Source: Terriglobia bacterium
Lineage (GTDB): Bacteria > Acidobacteriota > Terriglobia > Acidiferrales > UBA7541
Assembly: GCA_020072805.1 (NCBI GenBank)
Contig: JAIQGC010000002.1
Coordinates: 1 to 64,000, forward strand
Length of the DNA stretch: 64,000 bases
Direction: 5' to 3'
The notes below the pieces were generated by a model. The model was not told where the DNA came from. It was given only the letters and a program-made list of their open reading frames with translations, and ran no database searches. Shown here in pieces: positions 1-9,685 of this stretch (the stretch's first letter is position 1; the number at the start of each line of letters is the position of its first letter). Position numbers and translations under genes: made by a program.

Positions 1-98
1 AAAGAGGTAAGGAGGTAAGGAAGTACGGAGACGGAGAATGGGCGATGGGGGCGCATGGGGGAATGCTAGCAGAATTGCGGGGGGAGTTAGGAGTTAAC

Positions 99-424
99 AG
101 TGGGCAGTTGTCAGTTTTCAGTTAAGAGGGGGGGAAGTTGTCAGTTGTCAGTTGTCAGTTACTGAGAACCTTTGGGGAACGGTGATTTGGTTTGACTGAG
201 ACTGAGATCCGAAGTCGAAGAGAGATTCCTCCACTTCGGGACGGCAAAAACGCCGTCCCTCCGGTCGGAATGACAATGTTGGAGAGGATGAGGAAAGAGA
301 AAGAACCCAACTTCGGCGAAGTTGGATTTTCACCTGGTACGAGATTGAAAGAAAGCAGCATGAGTTTGCTGGCATCTGCTCAATTTCGTTATTCAGGCTG
401 AGAACTGAAGACTGAGAAGTGAGG
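99..424. repeat. Intergenic island bounded by inverted CAGTTNT heptad arrays
   Basis: CAGTTGTCAGTTGTCAGTTGTCAGTT at 136-161; CTGAGAACTGAAGACTGAG at 395-413. Confidence 0.7.
219..278. repeat. Framed hairpin repeat, copy 1
   Basis: AGAGATTCCTCCACTTC-[GGGACGGCAAAAACGCCGTCCC]-TCCGGTCGGAATGACAATG. Confidence 0.8.
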
Positions 425-448
425 ATGGCTGGCGGTTCCGACAGAAAG

Positions 449-508
449 GCCCGCCCTCTGAAGAGGGCGGCTACAGAGGGGGAGCGGGGCTAAAGCCCCG
501 CCGCTACA
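449..508. repeat. Two hairpin repeats: CCGCCCTCTGAAGAGGGCGG-CTACAG and CGGGGCTAAAGCCCCG-CCGCTACAA
   Basis: Perfect palindromes at 451-470 and 485-500, each followed by CTACA after 0-3 nt. Confidence 0.85.
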
Positions 509-533
509 AATGCAGGGGAAATAGATTACGGGT

Positions 534-1337
534 TTAGATGTGGAGGGATTTGAGGGGGACGTGCTGGGAGGCGATGAGGAGTTCGCCTTGGAAGGGGGAA
601 TCGGAGGGGCGGTTGTTGAGGGCTTCGGTGGCGGAAAGGTGGACGAGGTCGGGATTGTTATTTTCCTGGGAGATGTGGGCGAGGACGAGGAAGCGGGCGC
701 GGGCGTCGAAGCCTTCAGGGTCGGAGAGATATTCGCTAACGGCGAGATTCGAAAGATGGCCGGTGCGGCTGAGAACGCGCTGCTTGACGACCCAGGGGTA
801 GGGGCCGACTTTGAGCATGTCCAGATCGTGATTGGATTCGAGGATGAGGCAATCGGCGTCGCGAAGATGGACTTTGACGTGATTGGGCATGTAGCCGAGG
901 TCGGTGACGAGGGCGAGTTTGGAGCCGTTGGAGCGGAAGGTGAAGCCGATGGGGTCGGCGGCGTCGTGAGGAATGGCGAAGGCGCTGACTTCGATATCGC
1001 CGATGGTGAAGCGCTGGCCGGGAGCGATGGATTCGCGTCCGGCGAGGCGCTTGCCGAACGTGTCCGGGAGGATGCTCTGGAGAGCGTCGAAGGTGGGGTC
1101 GGTGACGAAGAGAGGGGCTTTCCAGAGGGCCAGGGCCTGGGGAAGGCCGCCGCAGTGGTCGGTGTGCTCGTGAGAGATGAGGATGCCGTCGAGGCGGTCA
1201 ACGTCGATTTGCAGGGCGGCGAGGCGGGCAAGAGTTTCGCGCTTACCGAGGCCGGCGTCAACGAGAAGACGGGTGCGCGAGGTTTCGACCAGGGTGATGT
1301 TGCCCGAGCTGCCGGACGCCAGAATGGAAACGCGCAA
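534..1337 (-). CDS. MBL-fold metallo-hydrolase (YycJ/WalJ-like)
   Basis: RVSILASGSSGN N-terminus and HEHTDHCGG metal-binding motif. ORF opens at 1493, but that start overlaps a repeat hairpin; TTG at 1337 preceded by GGAGG is a more plausible start. Confidence 0.85.
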   Translation of the reverse strand: MRVSILASGSSGNITLVETSRTRLLVDAGLGKRETLARLAALQIDVDRLDGILISHEHTDHCGGLPQALALWKAPLFVTDPTFDALQSILPDTFGKRLAGRESIAPGQRFTIGDIEVSAFAIPHDAADPIGFTFRSNGSKLALVTDLGYMPNHVKVHLRDADCLILESNHDLDMLKVGPYPWVVKQRVLSRTGHLSNLAVSEYLSDPEGFDARARFLVLAHISQENNNPDLVHLSATEALNNRPSDSPFQGELLIASQHVPLKSLHI

Positions 1338-1483
1338 GCCGATGGGTTCCTCCGCGAAAAACAAAACAGCCGGGCCGACGGCAAGAGCACGCCCGAATGA
1401 ATTTTGGAAATGATGGCAGGGAGGGAAAGAGGCGTCAACGGGGGAATGAGATTTCCTCAGGAGGCGGGGGGGAGAGGAAAGAG

Positions 1484-1506
1484 GGCGGGGCAAGCCCCGC
1501 CCCTAC
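1484..1506. repeat. Hairpin repeat GGCGGGGC-AA-GCCCCGCC-CCTAC
   Basis: 8-bp perfect stem; related copy at 6790-6812. Confidence 0.8.
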
Positions 1507-1635
1507 AAGATGGGAAAAGGAAAGCGGAGGGGCGAGGGGCATGGATGGGCGGAGAGTAGGGAGGGGCGAAGAGCACGGCGAGGGCGAAGAGCACAGCCAA
1601 GAATGGCTGTGCCACCAAAACCGGGAATGGGAGGA

Positions 1636-2931
1636 TTAGCAGGCCAGGCGGGAGCGGTCGAGGGAGAAGCCGTTGAAGTCGCCGAGGACGGTGAGGGCGA
1701 TGTGATCGGTGAGGAAGGAGTCGCGGGCGATGGACTGGACTTCATCGCGGGTGACGGATTCGATGGAGGCGAGGATTTCGTCGAGGGTGTAGAAGCGGTG
1801 GAAGAAGAGTTCCTGGCGGGCGAGATTGGACATGCGCGAGCTGGTGGATTCCAGAGAGAGCATGAGGGAGCCCTTGAGGTGGTCCTTGGCGCGGCGGAGT
1901 TCCTCGTCGTGGACGGGGGAGGCCTTGAGGTCGCGAAATTCCTTCATGACCAAGTCGATGACTTTAGTGAGTGAGTCGTGGGAGGTTCCGGCGTAGACGG
2001 TGAGCATGCCGGCGTCGGAATAGGGAGTGAGGTCGCTGAAGACGGCATAAGCCAGGCCGAGTTTTTCGCGGATGTTCTGGAAGAGGCGGGAGGACATGCC
2101 GCCGCCGAGGATGGTGTTGAGAACGTTGACGCCGAAGCGGCGGTCGTGGGTGAGGGGATAGGAAGGAACGCCGATGCAGAGATGGACCTGTTCGAGGTCG
2201 CGCTTTTTCTCGATGAGGATGGGAGCCTCGGTGAGGGGAGCGACGGGTCCGGCGGAAGGGCCGGAGGGAGCGAGAGCGGCGAATTCGCGCTGGACGAGTT
2301 CGAGGACGCGCTCATGGGAAACGTTTCCTGCGGCGGTGAGAACGATCTGGTCGGGAGCGAACCAGGACTGGTGATAACCGGAGAGAGTGTCGCGGCTGAA
2401 GGCGCGGACGGTATCGGGGCGGCCGAGGATGGGGCGGCCGAGAGGATGATTGGGCCAGAAGCCTTCGGTGAAAAGTTCGTGGAGGATGTACTCGGGGTTG
2501 TCGCGGTCCATCTTGATTTCCTCGAGGACGACCTGCTTTTCCTTTTCGACGTCGGAGGAGTCCAGGCGGGGACGGAGGACGAGGTCGGAGAGGACATCGA
2601 AGGCGATGGGGAGATGCTCGTCGAGAACCTTGGCGTTGAAGCAGGTGTATTCCTTGGCGGTGAAGGCGTCGAGCATGCCGCCGATGGAGTCCATGGAGCG
2701 GGCGATTTCCTCGGCGGAGCGGCGTGCGGTGCCCTTGAAGAGCATGTGTTCGAGGAAGTGGGCGATGCCGTTGTGCTGGGGAGGTTCGCGGCGGGAGCCG
2801 GTGCGAATCCAGAAGCCGACGGAGACGGAGCGGACGTGGGTCATGGTCTCGGTGACAACGACGAGGCCGTTGGGGAGAACGTGCCGCTGGATATCGCGCG
2901 CTTCCGTGGTCATACAGATAGTTTGACACAC
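1636..2931 (-). CDS. M16 family zinc peptidase (pitrilysin-like)
   Basis: HFLEHMLFKGT (HxxEH) motif, full-length M16-like protein. Confidence 0.93.
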   Translation of the reverse strand: MCQTICMTTEARDIQRHVLPNGLVVVTETMTHVRSVSVGFWIRTGSRREPPQHNGIAHFLEHMLFKGTARRSAEEIARSMDSIGGMLDAFTAKEYTCFNAKVLDEHLPIAFDVLSDLVLRPRLDSSDVEKEKQVVLEEIKMDRDNPEYILHELFTEGFWPNHPLGRPILGRPDTVRAFSRDTLSGYHQSWFAPDQIVLTAAGNVSHERVLELVQREFAALAPSGPSAGPVAPLTEAPILIEKKRDLEQVHLCIGVPSYPLTHDRRFGVNVLNTILGGGMSSRLFQNIREKLGLAYAVFSDLTPYSDAGMLTVYAGTSHDSLTKVIDLVMKEFRDLKASPVHDEELRRAKDHLKGSLMLSLESTSSRMSNLARQELFFHRFYTLDEILASIESVTRDEVQSIARDSFLTDHIALTVLGDFNGFSLDRSRLAC

Positions 2932-3061
2932 GGAGAGGGCAATAGCACGCGGGGCGGCGAATGGACGAAAGGACAGGGATGCGCAGGAAGCACACGCTAA
3001 AGGCGAAGCGATTGACGCTTTTTCGCGGGGAGACTAGAGTGCAGAGAAATTCTCCGGAACG

Positions 3062-4018
3062 ATGACGAGGGAGGCAGAGATGCCCAATGCCGATGTGTCC
3101 ATTTATGCGAACCGCGGGGCGCAACTGATGGCCAGCAACGGAATACGGATTCGCGAGGACGTGCTGTACACGGACGAGAAGGGCGAGGAAAGCGAGCGGA
3201 GGAGGAAGCGGGGAGAGAAGGCGCTGGAAAAGCTGAAGGAGGTACTGCCCGCTATTCTGGAGGGGGATGAGACGGTGCTGTACGTGGTGAGCCAGTGCAA
3301 GGCGCCCGCGGACATACTGGAACAACTGACGATGGGGTGGTACATCCAGGTGATCACGGCGACGACACTGGTATTCACCAACCGGCGCATTCTGCATTTC
3401 GGGGTGACCACGAAAGGAAAGTGGAAAAAGACGCTGAAGAGCGTGCGGTGGAGAGGGATCGCGGAAGCAACGGTGAAGGGATGGATCAGCCGGCAGATGA
3501 TTTTGAAGTACGCAAACGGGAAGAAGGATGTGTACTGGGGCCTGAACGGCAAAGACGGTAAGAAAGTGAAGGCGATCTTCGAGGCGATGATGCCGGCCAG
3601 CCGGGGGGAAGCGGGGGCGGAGCCGGGAATGACTTCGCTGTGCCCGGAGTGCCGGGCGGCGCTGAGCGCGGGAAAATATTCGTGCGGGCAATGCGGGCTG
3701 GGATTTAAGGACGAAAAGACGCTGGCCTGGCGAACGATTTTGATACCGGGAGGGGCGTATTTTTACACGCGGGTGTGGTTCCTGGGGATCGCGTCGGGAT
3801 TCGCGGACGGAATGTTCTCGCTGGTATTTCTCTACTCCGCGCTGGCGGCGATGAATCCCGGGATACTGGAGCCGGGGAAGGATGGGACAAGGCCGGCGGC
3901 GGAAGGGCTGTGGGTCGTGGCGGGATTTTTTCTATTTATCGTGTGCTTGCACAAATTGATTGCGTACCGGCACGGGCGGCGGGCCGTGCGGACGTATTTG
4001 CCGCTGGACAGAAGCTAG
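3062..4018 (+). CDS. Hypothetical protein: PH-like domain, CPEC/CGQCG zinc ribbon and C-terminal TM segments
   Basis: ORF with TLVFTNRRILHF (bacterial PH-like), CPEC..CGQCG, then hydrophobic segments. Internal ATG at 3080 has a better SD. Confidence 0.7.
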   Translation: MTREAEMPNADVSIYANRGAQLMASNGIRIREDVLYTDEKGEESERRRKRGEKALEKLKEVLPAILEGDETVLYVVSQCKAPADILEQLTMGWYIQVITATTLVFTNRRILHFGVTTKGKWKKTLKSVRWRGIAEATVKGWISRQMILKYANGKKDVYWGLNGKDGKKVKAIFEAMMPASRGEAGAEPGMTSLCPECRAALSAGKYSCGQCGLGFKDEKTLAWRTILIPGGAYFYTRVWFLGIASGFADGMFSLVFLYSALAAMNPGILEPGKDGTRPAAEGLWVVAGFFLFIVCLHKLIAYRHGRRAVRTYLPLDRS

Positions 4019-4114
4019 CGCGCTGAAACAGAAACGGATTCGCAGGGCAAAAGCGTCGCTTTGCCGCGCCGGCCGGCGCAGTTCCCTTCCGCCAAGATAA
4101 ATTATCCTAGCTCT

Positions 4115-4344
4115 CATTTCTCGCCAGGAGGAGTGGGTGTGCGCGGGTGGAGGGAAAAAGACCGCCCTCTGAAGAGGGCGGCTACAGATTGCGTGCCAAT
4201 TCTACTGGCGGGAGATAGGTCGCAGTGTTGCGCGCACGGAGGAACAGGAAACCGCGCAAACGGAGCAGCGGGCGGGGTCCCGACTGCTGTCCGGGGCAGG
4301 CAAGCCCCGCCCCTACGGCCTGACTCTTGAGAAAAATGCGGGCT
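4115..4344 (+). repeat. ~230-bp intergenic composite element, copy 1
   Basis: Aligns over its length with 5590-5814; degenerate ends CATTTCTCGCCAGG ... GAGAAAAATG. Confidence 0.8.
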
Positions 4345-4445
4345 AGTTCAAGGAGAAATGAATCGAGTCCGCCGGAGCGCCCGCTAGGAGAAAGGGGCGC
4401 ACGGAGGCTGCGTGCTAAGATGGGAATGAGGCGGCGCGAGAAGAG

Positions 4446-5495
4446 ATGAAGACGGAATTGCTGGGGAAATCGAAGGAAGAGTTGAAGGCTTACTTTGCGG
4501 AGCTGGGGGAGCCCGGGTACCGCAGCGGGCAGATTTACCATGCGCTGTACCGGGAGAGGAACCTGGAATTTGCGGGGATGAGCAATCTTCCCGCGGAGCT
4601 GCGGGCGCGGCTGGAGGAAGAGGCGGCGATCACGCTGCCGGAGGTCACGCGGAGGTACGAGTCGAAGGACGGGTCGGTGCGGTATCTGCTGAAGCTGGCG
4701 GCGGAAGGGCAGCGGCCGGCGTCGGTGGAAGCGGTGTACATGCCCAGCGAGGGGCGGCAGACGATTTGTATTTCGACGCAGGCGGGCTGCGCGGTGGATT
4801 GCAAATTCTGCCTGACGGCGCAACTGGGGCTGGTGCGGAACCTGACGGCGGGAGAGATTCTGGCGCAGGTGCTGCTGCCGCTGGCGGAGCACCGGGAGAA
4901 GCTCGCGCCACAGACGAACATCGTGCTGATGGGCCAAGGCGAGCCGCTGCTGAACTACGAGCCGGTGATGGCGGCGGTGCGGATTATGCTGGACCAGAAG
5001 GGCGTGGGGATTTCGCCGCGGCACGTGTCGCTCTCGACGAGCGGGATCGTGCCGGGAATCGAGCGGCTGGGGCAGGAGAAGGTACGGCCGCGGCTGGCGA
5101 TATCGCTGAACGCGTCGAACGACGAGCAGCGCAACGCACTGATGCCGATCAACCGCAAGTACCCGCTGGCGATGCTGATCGAAGCGTGCGAGAAGTATCC
5201 GCTGCGCAGGTGGGAGCATTTGATGTTCGAGTACGTGCTGCTGGGGGGAGTGAACGATGCGCCGGAGGACGCGCGGCGGGTGGTGCGGTTGCTGGCGAAG
5301 GTGAAGGCCAAAGTAAACCTGATCCCGTGGAACCCGGGGCAGCTGCCCTTCCGCGAGCCGGAGCCGGAGCGGGTGCAGGAGTTCCACCGTATTTTGCTGG
5401 CGAAGGGAATACCGGTGTTTGTGCGGACTTCGCGGGGGCGGGACGTGATGGCGGCGTGCGGGCAGCTGGCGTTGGTGGAAGTGAAGGGAAGTTGA
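4446..5495 (+). CDS. rlmN: 23S rRNA (adenine2503-C2)-methyltransferase RlmN
   Basis: Radical-SAM CxxxCxxC (CAVDCKFC), QTICISTQAGC, NIVLMGQGEPLLN. Confidence 0.96.
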   Translation: MKTELLGKSKEELKAYFAELGEPGYRSGQIYHALYRERNLEFAGMSNLPAELRARLEEEAAITLPEVTRRYESKDGSVRYLLKLAAEGQRPASVEAVYMPSEGRQTICISTQAGCAVDCKFCLTAQLGLVRNLTAGEILAQVLLPLAEHREKLAPQTNIVLMGQGEPLLNYEPVMAAVRIMLDQKGVGISPRHVSLSTSGIVPGIERLGQEKVRPRLAISLNASNDEQRNALMPINRKYPLAMLIEACEKYPLRRWEHLMFEYVLLGGVNDAPEDARRVVRLLAKVKAKVNLIPWNPGQLPFREPEPERVQEFHRILLAKGIPVFVRTSRGRDVMAACGQLALVEVKGS

Positions 5496-5589
5496 AAGTT
5501 GACAGTTGTCAGTTAAGAGAGACCTTCGGTGGGGTTGCGGTTTTTTTTCGACTGATCACTGACAACTGAAATCTGTAACAATTAACGTG

Positions 5590-5814
5590 CATTTCTCACC
5601 AGAAGGAGAGTGTGTGTGTGGAGTGGAAGAGCCCGCCCTCTGAAGAGGGCGGCTACAGATTGCGGGCCAATTTTACTGGTGGGAGATAAGATCGCAGTGT
5701 TACGCGCGCGGCGGAACAGGCAACCGTACAGATGGAGCAGTGGGCGGGGCCCCGACTGCTGTCCGGGGCAGGCAAGCCCCACCCCTACAGCCTGACTCTT
5801 GTGAGAAATGCGGG
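5590..5814 (+). repeat. ~225-bp intergenic composite element, copy 2, with terminal inverted repeats
   Basis: Left end CATTTCTCACCAGA; right end, reverse complemented, CATTTCTCACAAGA. Confidence 0.8.
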
Positions 5815-5861
5815 TGAACCCTCTACAGTAGGAATCGCTCCGGTATTTCCAAAACACAATT

Positions 5862-6734
5862 TTAGCGCAGAAGATCCTCGAGCTGGACACGGGTGTCGGT
5901 TTTGGAGTCGCGGTATTTGACGATGACGGCGGCCTGGAGGGAGAGGCCCCATTTTTTTGCGGCGGGATGGGCGGAGGCGCGGGAGCCGGGGACGACGATG
6001 GCCTCTTCGGGGATGACGAGGGGCTGGGAGTCGGTGGCGGTGTAGACGGCGTCGCGGACGAGGTCGAAGACAGGAATGGAGCGGTTGAGGATGGTTCCGG
6101 TGCCGAGGACGGCGCGGCGCTTGATGACGGTGCCTTCGTAGACGCCGGAGTTGCCGCCAACCATGACGTCGTCTTCGAGGATGACGGGGGAAGCGCCGAC
6201 AGGTTCGAGGACGCCGCCGATCTGAACGCCGGCGGAGACGTGGCAGTTGCGGCCAATCTGCGCGCAACTGCCGATGAGGGCGTGGGAATCGACGAGCGTG
6301 CCTTCGGCGACGTAAGCGCCGACGTTGATGAACATGGGCGGCATGCAGATGACGCCGCGGGCAATGTAAGAGCCGTCGCGGATGCTGGAGCCGCCGGGAA
6401 CGATGCGGACGCCGTCGGCAAGGGTCATGGGATGGAGCGGATAAGTGGATTTGTCGAAGAAGGGGAGTCGGACGGGGTCGAGGGAGAAATCGGCGGGGAC
6501 GCCCATGCGAAAGCCGAGGAGGATGCCTTTTTTGACCCAGGGATTGACACGCCAGCCGCTGGGAGAGGCGGGGTCGTGGTCGGGCTCGGCGGCGCGGACT
6601 TCGCCGCGGTTGAGGGCGAGTTTGAAGGCGCGGAAGAGCTGGAGATGGTCGTCGGAGTAGGAGGATGGGGGAGAGTCGAAGAGAAGTTCGATCTGCGATT
6701 GCAAAGTGGATTGCGACGGCGTGTTAGTTGGCAT
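5862..6734 (-). CDS. dapD: 2,3,4,5-tetrahydropyridine-2,6-dicarboxylate N-succinyltransferase
   Basis: Left-handed beta-helix transferase sequence; next to dapA and dapB. Confidence 0.93.
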   Translation of the reverse strand: MPTNTPSQSTLQSQIELLFDSPPSSYSDDHLQLFRAFKLALNRGEVRAAEPDHDPASPSGWRVNPWVKKGILLGFRMGVPADFSLDPVRLPFFDKSTYPLHPMTLADGVRIVPGGSSIRDGSYIARGVICMPPMFINVGAYVAEGTLVDSHALIGSCAQIGRNCHVSAGVQIGGVLEPVGASPVILEDDVMVGGNSGVYEGTVIKRRAVLGTGTILNRSIPVFDLVRDAVYTATDSQPLVIPEEAIVVPGSRASAHPAAKKWGLSLQAAVIVKYRDSKTDTRVQLEDLLR

Positions 6735-6789
6735 TTTTCACCGCGATTCTCCTGAGAGCAAACAGGCGGGCGTGCATGTGGTTGCAGCG

Positions 6790-6868
6790 GGCGGGGCAAG
6801 CCCCGCCCCTACCGAGCTGCAGAAGAAGGACTGAATACAAGAGCCGGGCTAAAGCCCGGCCTCTACAA
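6790..6868. repeat. Two hairpin repeats (GGCGGGGCAAGCCCCGCC and GCCGGGCTAAAGCCCGGC), each followed by C-CTAC
   Basis: Perfect stems at 6790-6807 and 6843-6860. Confidence 0.8.
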
Positions 6869-6922
6869 GAACGGGAGTTTGTGCGCGGTCTGCTGCCGGG
6901 CAATCCGGAAGAGAAATATGAG

Positions 6923-7840
6923 TTAGCTGGCGATGGCGACATGCGATCTCTCCACGAGTTGCAGGGATTCGAGGACGGCGCGTATGCGGGACTGGTTGGC
7001 GGCAGTGGGCGCGACCAGGGGAAGGCGCCAGACGGGTTCGAGGAGGTTCATGGCGGCTAGGGCGGCTTTGACGGGGCCGGGATTGGATTCGACGAAATTG
7101 ATTTCCATGAGCGGGAGAAAATGGCGGTGCAACTCGCGTGCGGCGGGGAAATCGTTTTGCAGGGCGAGGCGGGCGAGGCGGGTCATTTCGGCGGGGATTT
7201 GATTGGAGACCACGGAGATGACGCCGCGGCCGCCGAGGGCGATGAGGGGGAGGGTGATGGCGTCGTCGCCGGAGAGAACGGCGAAGCGCTCGGGGACGGC
7301 GTTAAGGATGGAGGACATCTGGGAGATGTTGCCGGAGGCTTCCTTGATGCCGACGATGTTATCGATTTCGGCGAGGCGGGCGACGGTGGCGGGCTCGACG
7401 TTGACGCCGGTGCGGCCCTGGACGCTATAGACCACGATGGGAAGTGAGATGGAGGAGGCGATGGCGCGGTAGTGCTGATAGAGACCCTCCTGCGTGGGCT
7501 TGTTGTAGTAGGGCGTGACTGAGAGGATGCCGTCGGCGCCGATGGAAGCGAGTTCGCGGGCCAGGGAGATAACTTCGGCGGTGTTGTAGCCGCCGGCGCC
7601 GGCGAGGACGGGGCGCTTGCCGCGGGCCATTTCGACGGTGATGGCGACGACGCGGAGATGTTCTTCGCGGGAGAGCGTGGGGCTTTCGCCGGTGGTGCCG
7701 CAGGGGACGAGGAAATCGATGCCGGCGTCGAGCTGGCGCTGGATGAGGCGGCGCAGGGCGGGCTCGTCGAGGGAGTTATCCCGGCGGAAGGGAGTGACCA
7801 TTGCGGTGCCGCAGCCTGTGAACGTCATGTGGTGGTTCAT
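6923..7840 (-). CDS. dapA: 4-hydroxy-tetrahydrodipicolinate synthase
   Basis: GCGTAMVTPF, PCGTTGESPTL, YNKPTQEGLYQHY, GIKEASGN. Likely start MNHHMTFTG (7840), inside the longer ORF. Confidence 0.95.
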   Translation of the reverse strand: MNHHMTFTGCGTAMVTPFRRDNSLDEPALRRLIQRQLDAGIDFLVPCGTTGESPTLSREEHLRVVAITVEMARGKRPVLAGAGGYNTAEVISLARELASIGADGILSVTPYYNKPTQEGLYQHYRAIASSISLPIVVYSVQGRTGVNVEPATVARLAEIDNIVGIKEASGNISQMSSILNAVPERFAVLSGDDAITLPLIALGGRGVISVVSNQIPAEMTRLARLALQNDFPAARELHRHFLPLMEINFVESNPGPVKAALAAMNLLEPVWRLPLVAPTAANQSRIRAVLESLQLVERSHVAIAS

Positions 7841-7857
7841 GTGGCGCTCCTTATGAA

Positions 7858-7892
7858 ACGTGACTTGTGACTCGTGGTTCGTGACTCGTGAA
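7858..7892. repeat. GACTCGTG-type heptad array upstream of dapA
   Basis: GTGACTTGTGACTCGTGGTTCGTGACTCGTG. Confidence 0.75.
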
Positions 7893-7964
7893 AATCGCCA
7901 GCGGGACCGTAGCCTGCAAGCCGCAGAGACGATGTACTGGAATAGCGAACGCCAAGAGGCTGGC

Positions 7965-8669
7965 TCATGAGAGTTGGTCCAGAATTTCGCGGAATTCGTA
8001 AATACCTTTTTTGCCGAGGATCCATTGGGCGGCCTGGAGTGCGCCGCGGGCAAAGCCTTCGCGGTTGCGGGCGGTGTGGCGAAGGGTGATGGTGTCGGCG
8101 GGAGAGTCGAAGCCGATTTCGTGGGTGCCGGGATGCGCGCCGGCGCGGTTGGAGGAGAGGCTGACGGGGCGGGTGTAGCCGGCGCGGAGGATTTCTTCGG
8201 CGAGTTTTTGCAAAGTGCCGGAGGGGGAGTCTTTTTTTGCGGAGTGGTGAATTTCCCAGCCCCAGGCTTCGTAGGCGGGCTGGCGGGCGAAGAGGGCGGC
8301 GGCTTGAGCCACGATTTCGAAAAAGAGATTTACGCCCACGGAAAAGTTTGGTCCCCAGACCAGGGCGGAGCCGCTCTCTTCGACGGCGAGGCGGACGGCG
8401 GGGAGATGAGCGAGCCAGCCGGTGGAGCCGACGACGGTGGGAATGCCGAGGGAGGCGAGGCGGCGGATATTATCCGGGGCGGCTTGCGGGGTGGAAAATT
8501 CGAGGGCGACCTGCGCGCCGCGGAGAGAGTCGCGGGTAAGTCCTTCGGCGCGGGGATTATCGCGGCTGGAGAATTTCGCGCGGACTTCGAAACCGTATTC
8601 CGGGGCGAGCTGTTCGATGAGGCGGCCCATTTTGCCGTAGCCGACAATGGCGAGACCTGGCGCGGTCAT
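7965..8669 (-). CDS. dapB: 4-hydroxy-tetrahydrodipicolinate reductase
   Basis: GYGKMGRLIE nucleotide-binding motif, EIHHSAKKDSPSGT signature. Confidence 0.92.
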   Translation of the reverse strand: MTAPGLAIVGYGKMGRLIEQLAPEYGFEVRAKFSSRDNPRAEGLTRDSLRGAQVALEFSTPQAAPDNIRRLASLGIPTVVGSTGWLAHLPAVRLAVEESGSALVWGPNFSVGVNLFFEIVAQAAALFARQPAYEAWGWEIHHSAKKDSPSGTLQKLAEEILRAGYTRPVSLSSNRAGAHPGTHEIGFDSPADTITLRHTARNREGFARGALQAAQWILGKKGIYEFREILDQLS

Positions 8670-9685
8670 TGGACGGAACCCTGAGCGAGAAGCTGGCGCA
8701 CCATGCGGGCGTAGATTTCCGCCGCTTCCGACAATTCCGATTTCAAAATGCGTTCTTCGGCGGTATGGGCCACGTGGATGCTGCCGGGACCGATGAGGAA
8801 AGGTTTGCCCCAGGCGGGGCCGAGGGAGGGGATGTCGGTGGTGAAAGCGACGACGGTGGTGGGCAGGCCGGGGAATTCGGAGAGGCGCAGGGCGGGGGTG
8901 AAGAGGACTTCGCGGGCTTCGAGGCGGCCCGCGGAGGCGGCGGCGACGGCCTGGCGGAGGGGAGCGGGGTCGGAGACGAGGCGAAACATGATTTCGGCTT
9001 GCGCGTGGTCGGCGACGACATTGGGGGCGCGGCCGCCCGTGAGGACACCGACATTGAGTGTGGAGCGGCCGAGGACAGAGTCGTGCGGGAGAGGAATGTT
9101 GCGGATGTCCTGAAGGACATCGAGGAGGGAGTGAATGGCGGAATGGCCGAGATCGGGATAGGCGGAATGGGCGAGTTTTCCCTGGGCGATGAGTTCATAG
9201 CGGAGAGCGCCCTTGGAGCCGATGGCCAGGCGGTTTTCGGTGGGTTCGCCGTTGATGAGAAAGCGGGAGCCGCGGGGAGCGGAGGCGGCGGCGAGAGCGC
9301 CGGCGCTGTTGCGCTCTTCGCCGACGACAAAAAGGAGAGCGAAATTGCGAGTGCCCGCAGCGAGAAGAGTTTCCGCGGCGGCAATCATGGAGGCGAGGAT
9401 GCCTTTGGCGTCGCAGGAGCCGCGGCCCCAGATGAAATCGTGATCCTCGCGGGAGGGAAAAAACGGAGGGACGGTGGCCAGGTGAGTGGAGAGAGTGACG
9501 ATGGGATTGCCCCAGGAGACGAAGAGGTTGTCGCGGCCGGGATCGGCGGGGATGCGCTCGATGCGGCCGGAGGAAGAGGCGGCCAGGGCGGAGAGATGCG
9601 CGAAGAGGAAGTCCGTCACCTGGGATTCGTTATTGGTGATGGACTCGATATCCACGAGCGCGCGCGTTAATTCGAAAACGTTCAT
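8666..9685 (-). CDS. M20 family metallo-hydrolase (DapE/ArgE-like deacylase)
   Basis: GRGSCDAKGILASM and VVGEERNSAGA motifs; overlaps dapB by 4 bp. Confidence 0.88.
   Translation of the reverse strand: MNVFELTRALVDIESITNNESQVTDFLFAHLSALAASSSGRIERIPADPGRDNLFVSWGNPIVTLSTHLATVPPFFPSREDHDFIWGRGSCDAKGILASMIAAAETLLAAGTRNFALLFVVGEERNSAGALAAASAPRGSRFLINGEPTENRLAIGSKGALRYELIAQGKLAHSAYPDLGHSAIHSLLDVLQDIRNIPLPHDSVLGRSTLNVGVLTGGRAPNVVADHAQAEIMFRLVSDPAPLRQAVAAASAGRLEAREVLFTPALRLSEFPGLPTTVVAFTTDIPSLGPAWGKPFLIGPGSIHVAHTAEERILKSELSEAAEIYARMVRQLLAQGSVQ

Noticed and set aside
99-170. CRISPR-like array
   Set aside because: Contiguous short heptad repeats without unique spacers, and no cas genes in the window.
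540-1400. 286-aa + strand ORF opposite the MBL hydrolase
   Set aside because: Composition-driven shadow ORF; no recognisable domain.
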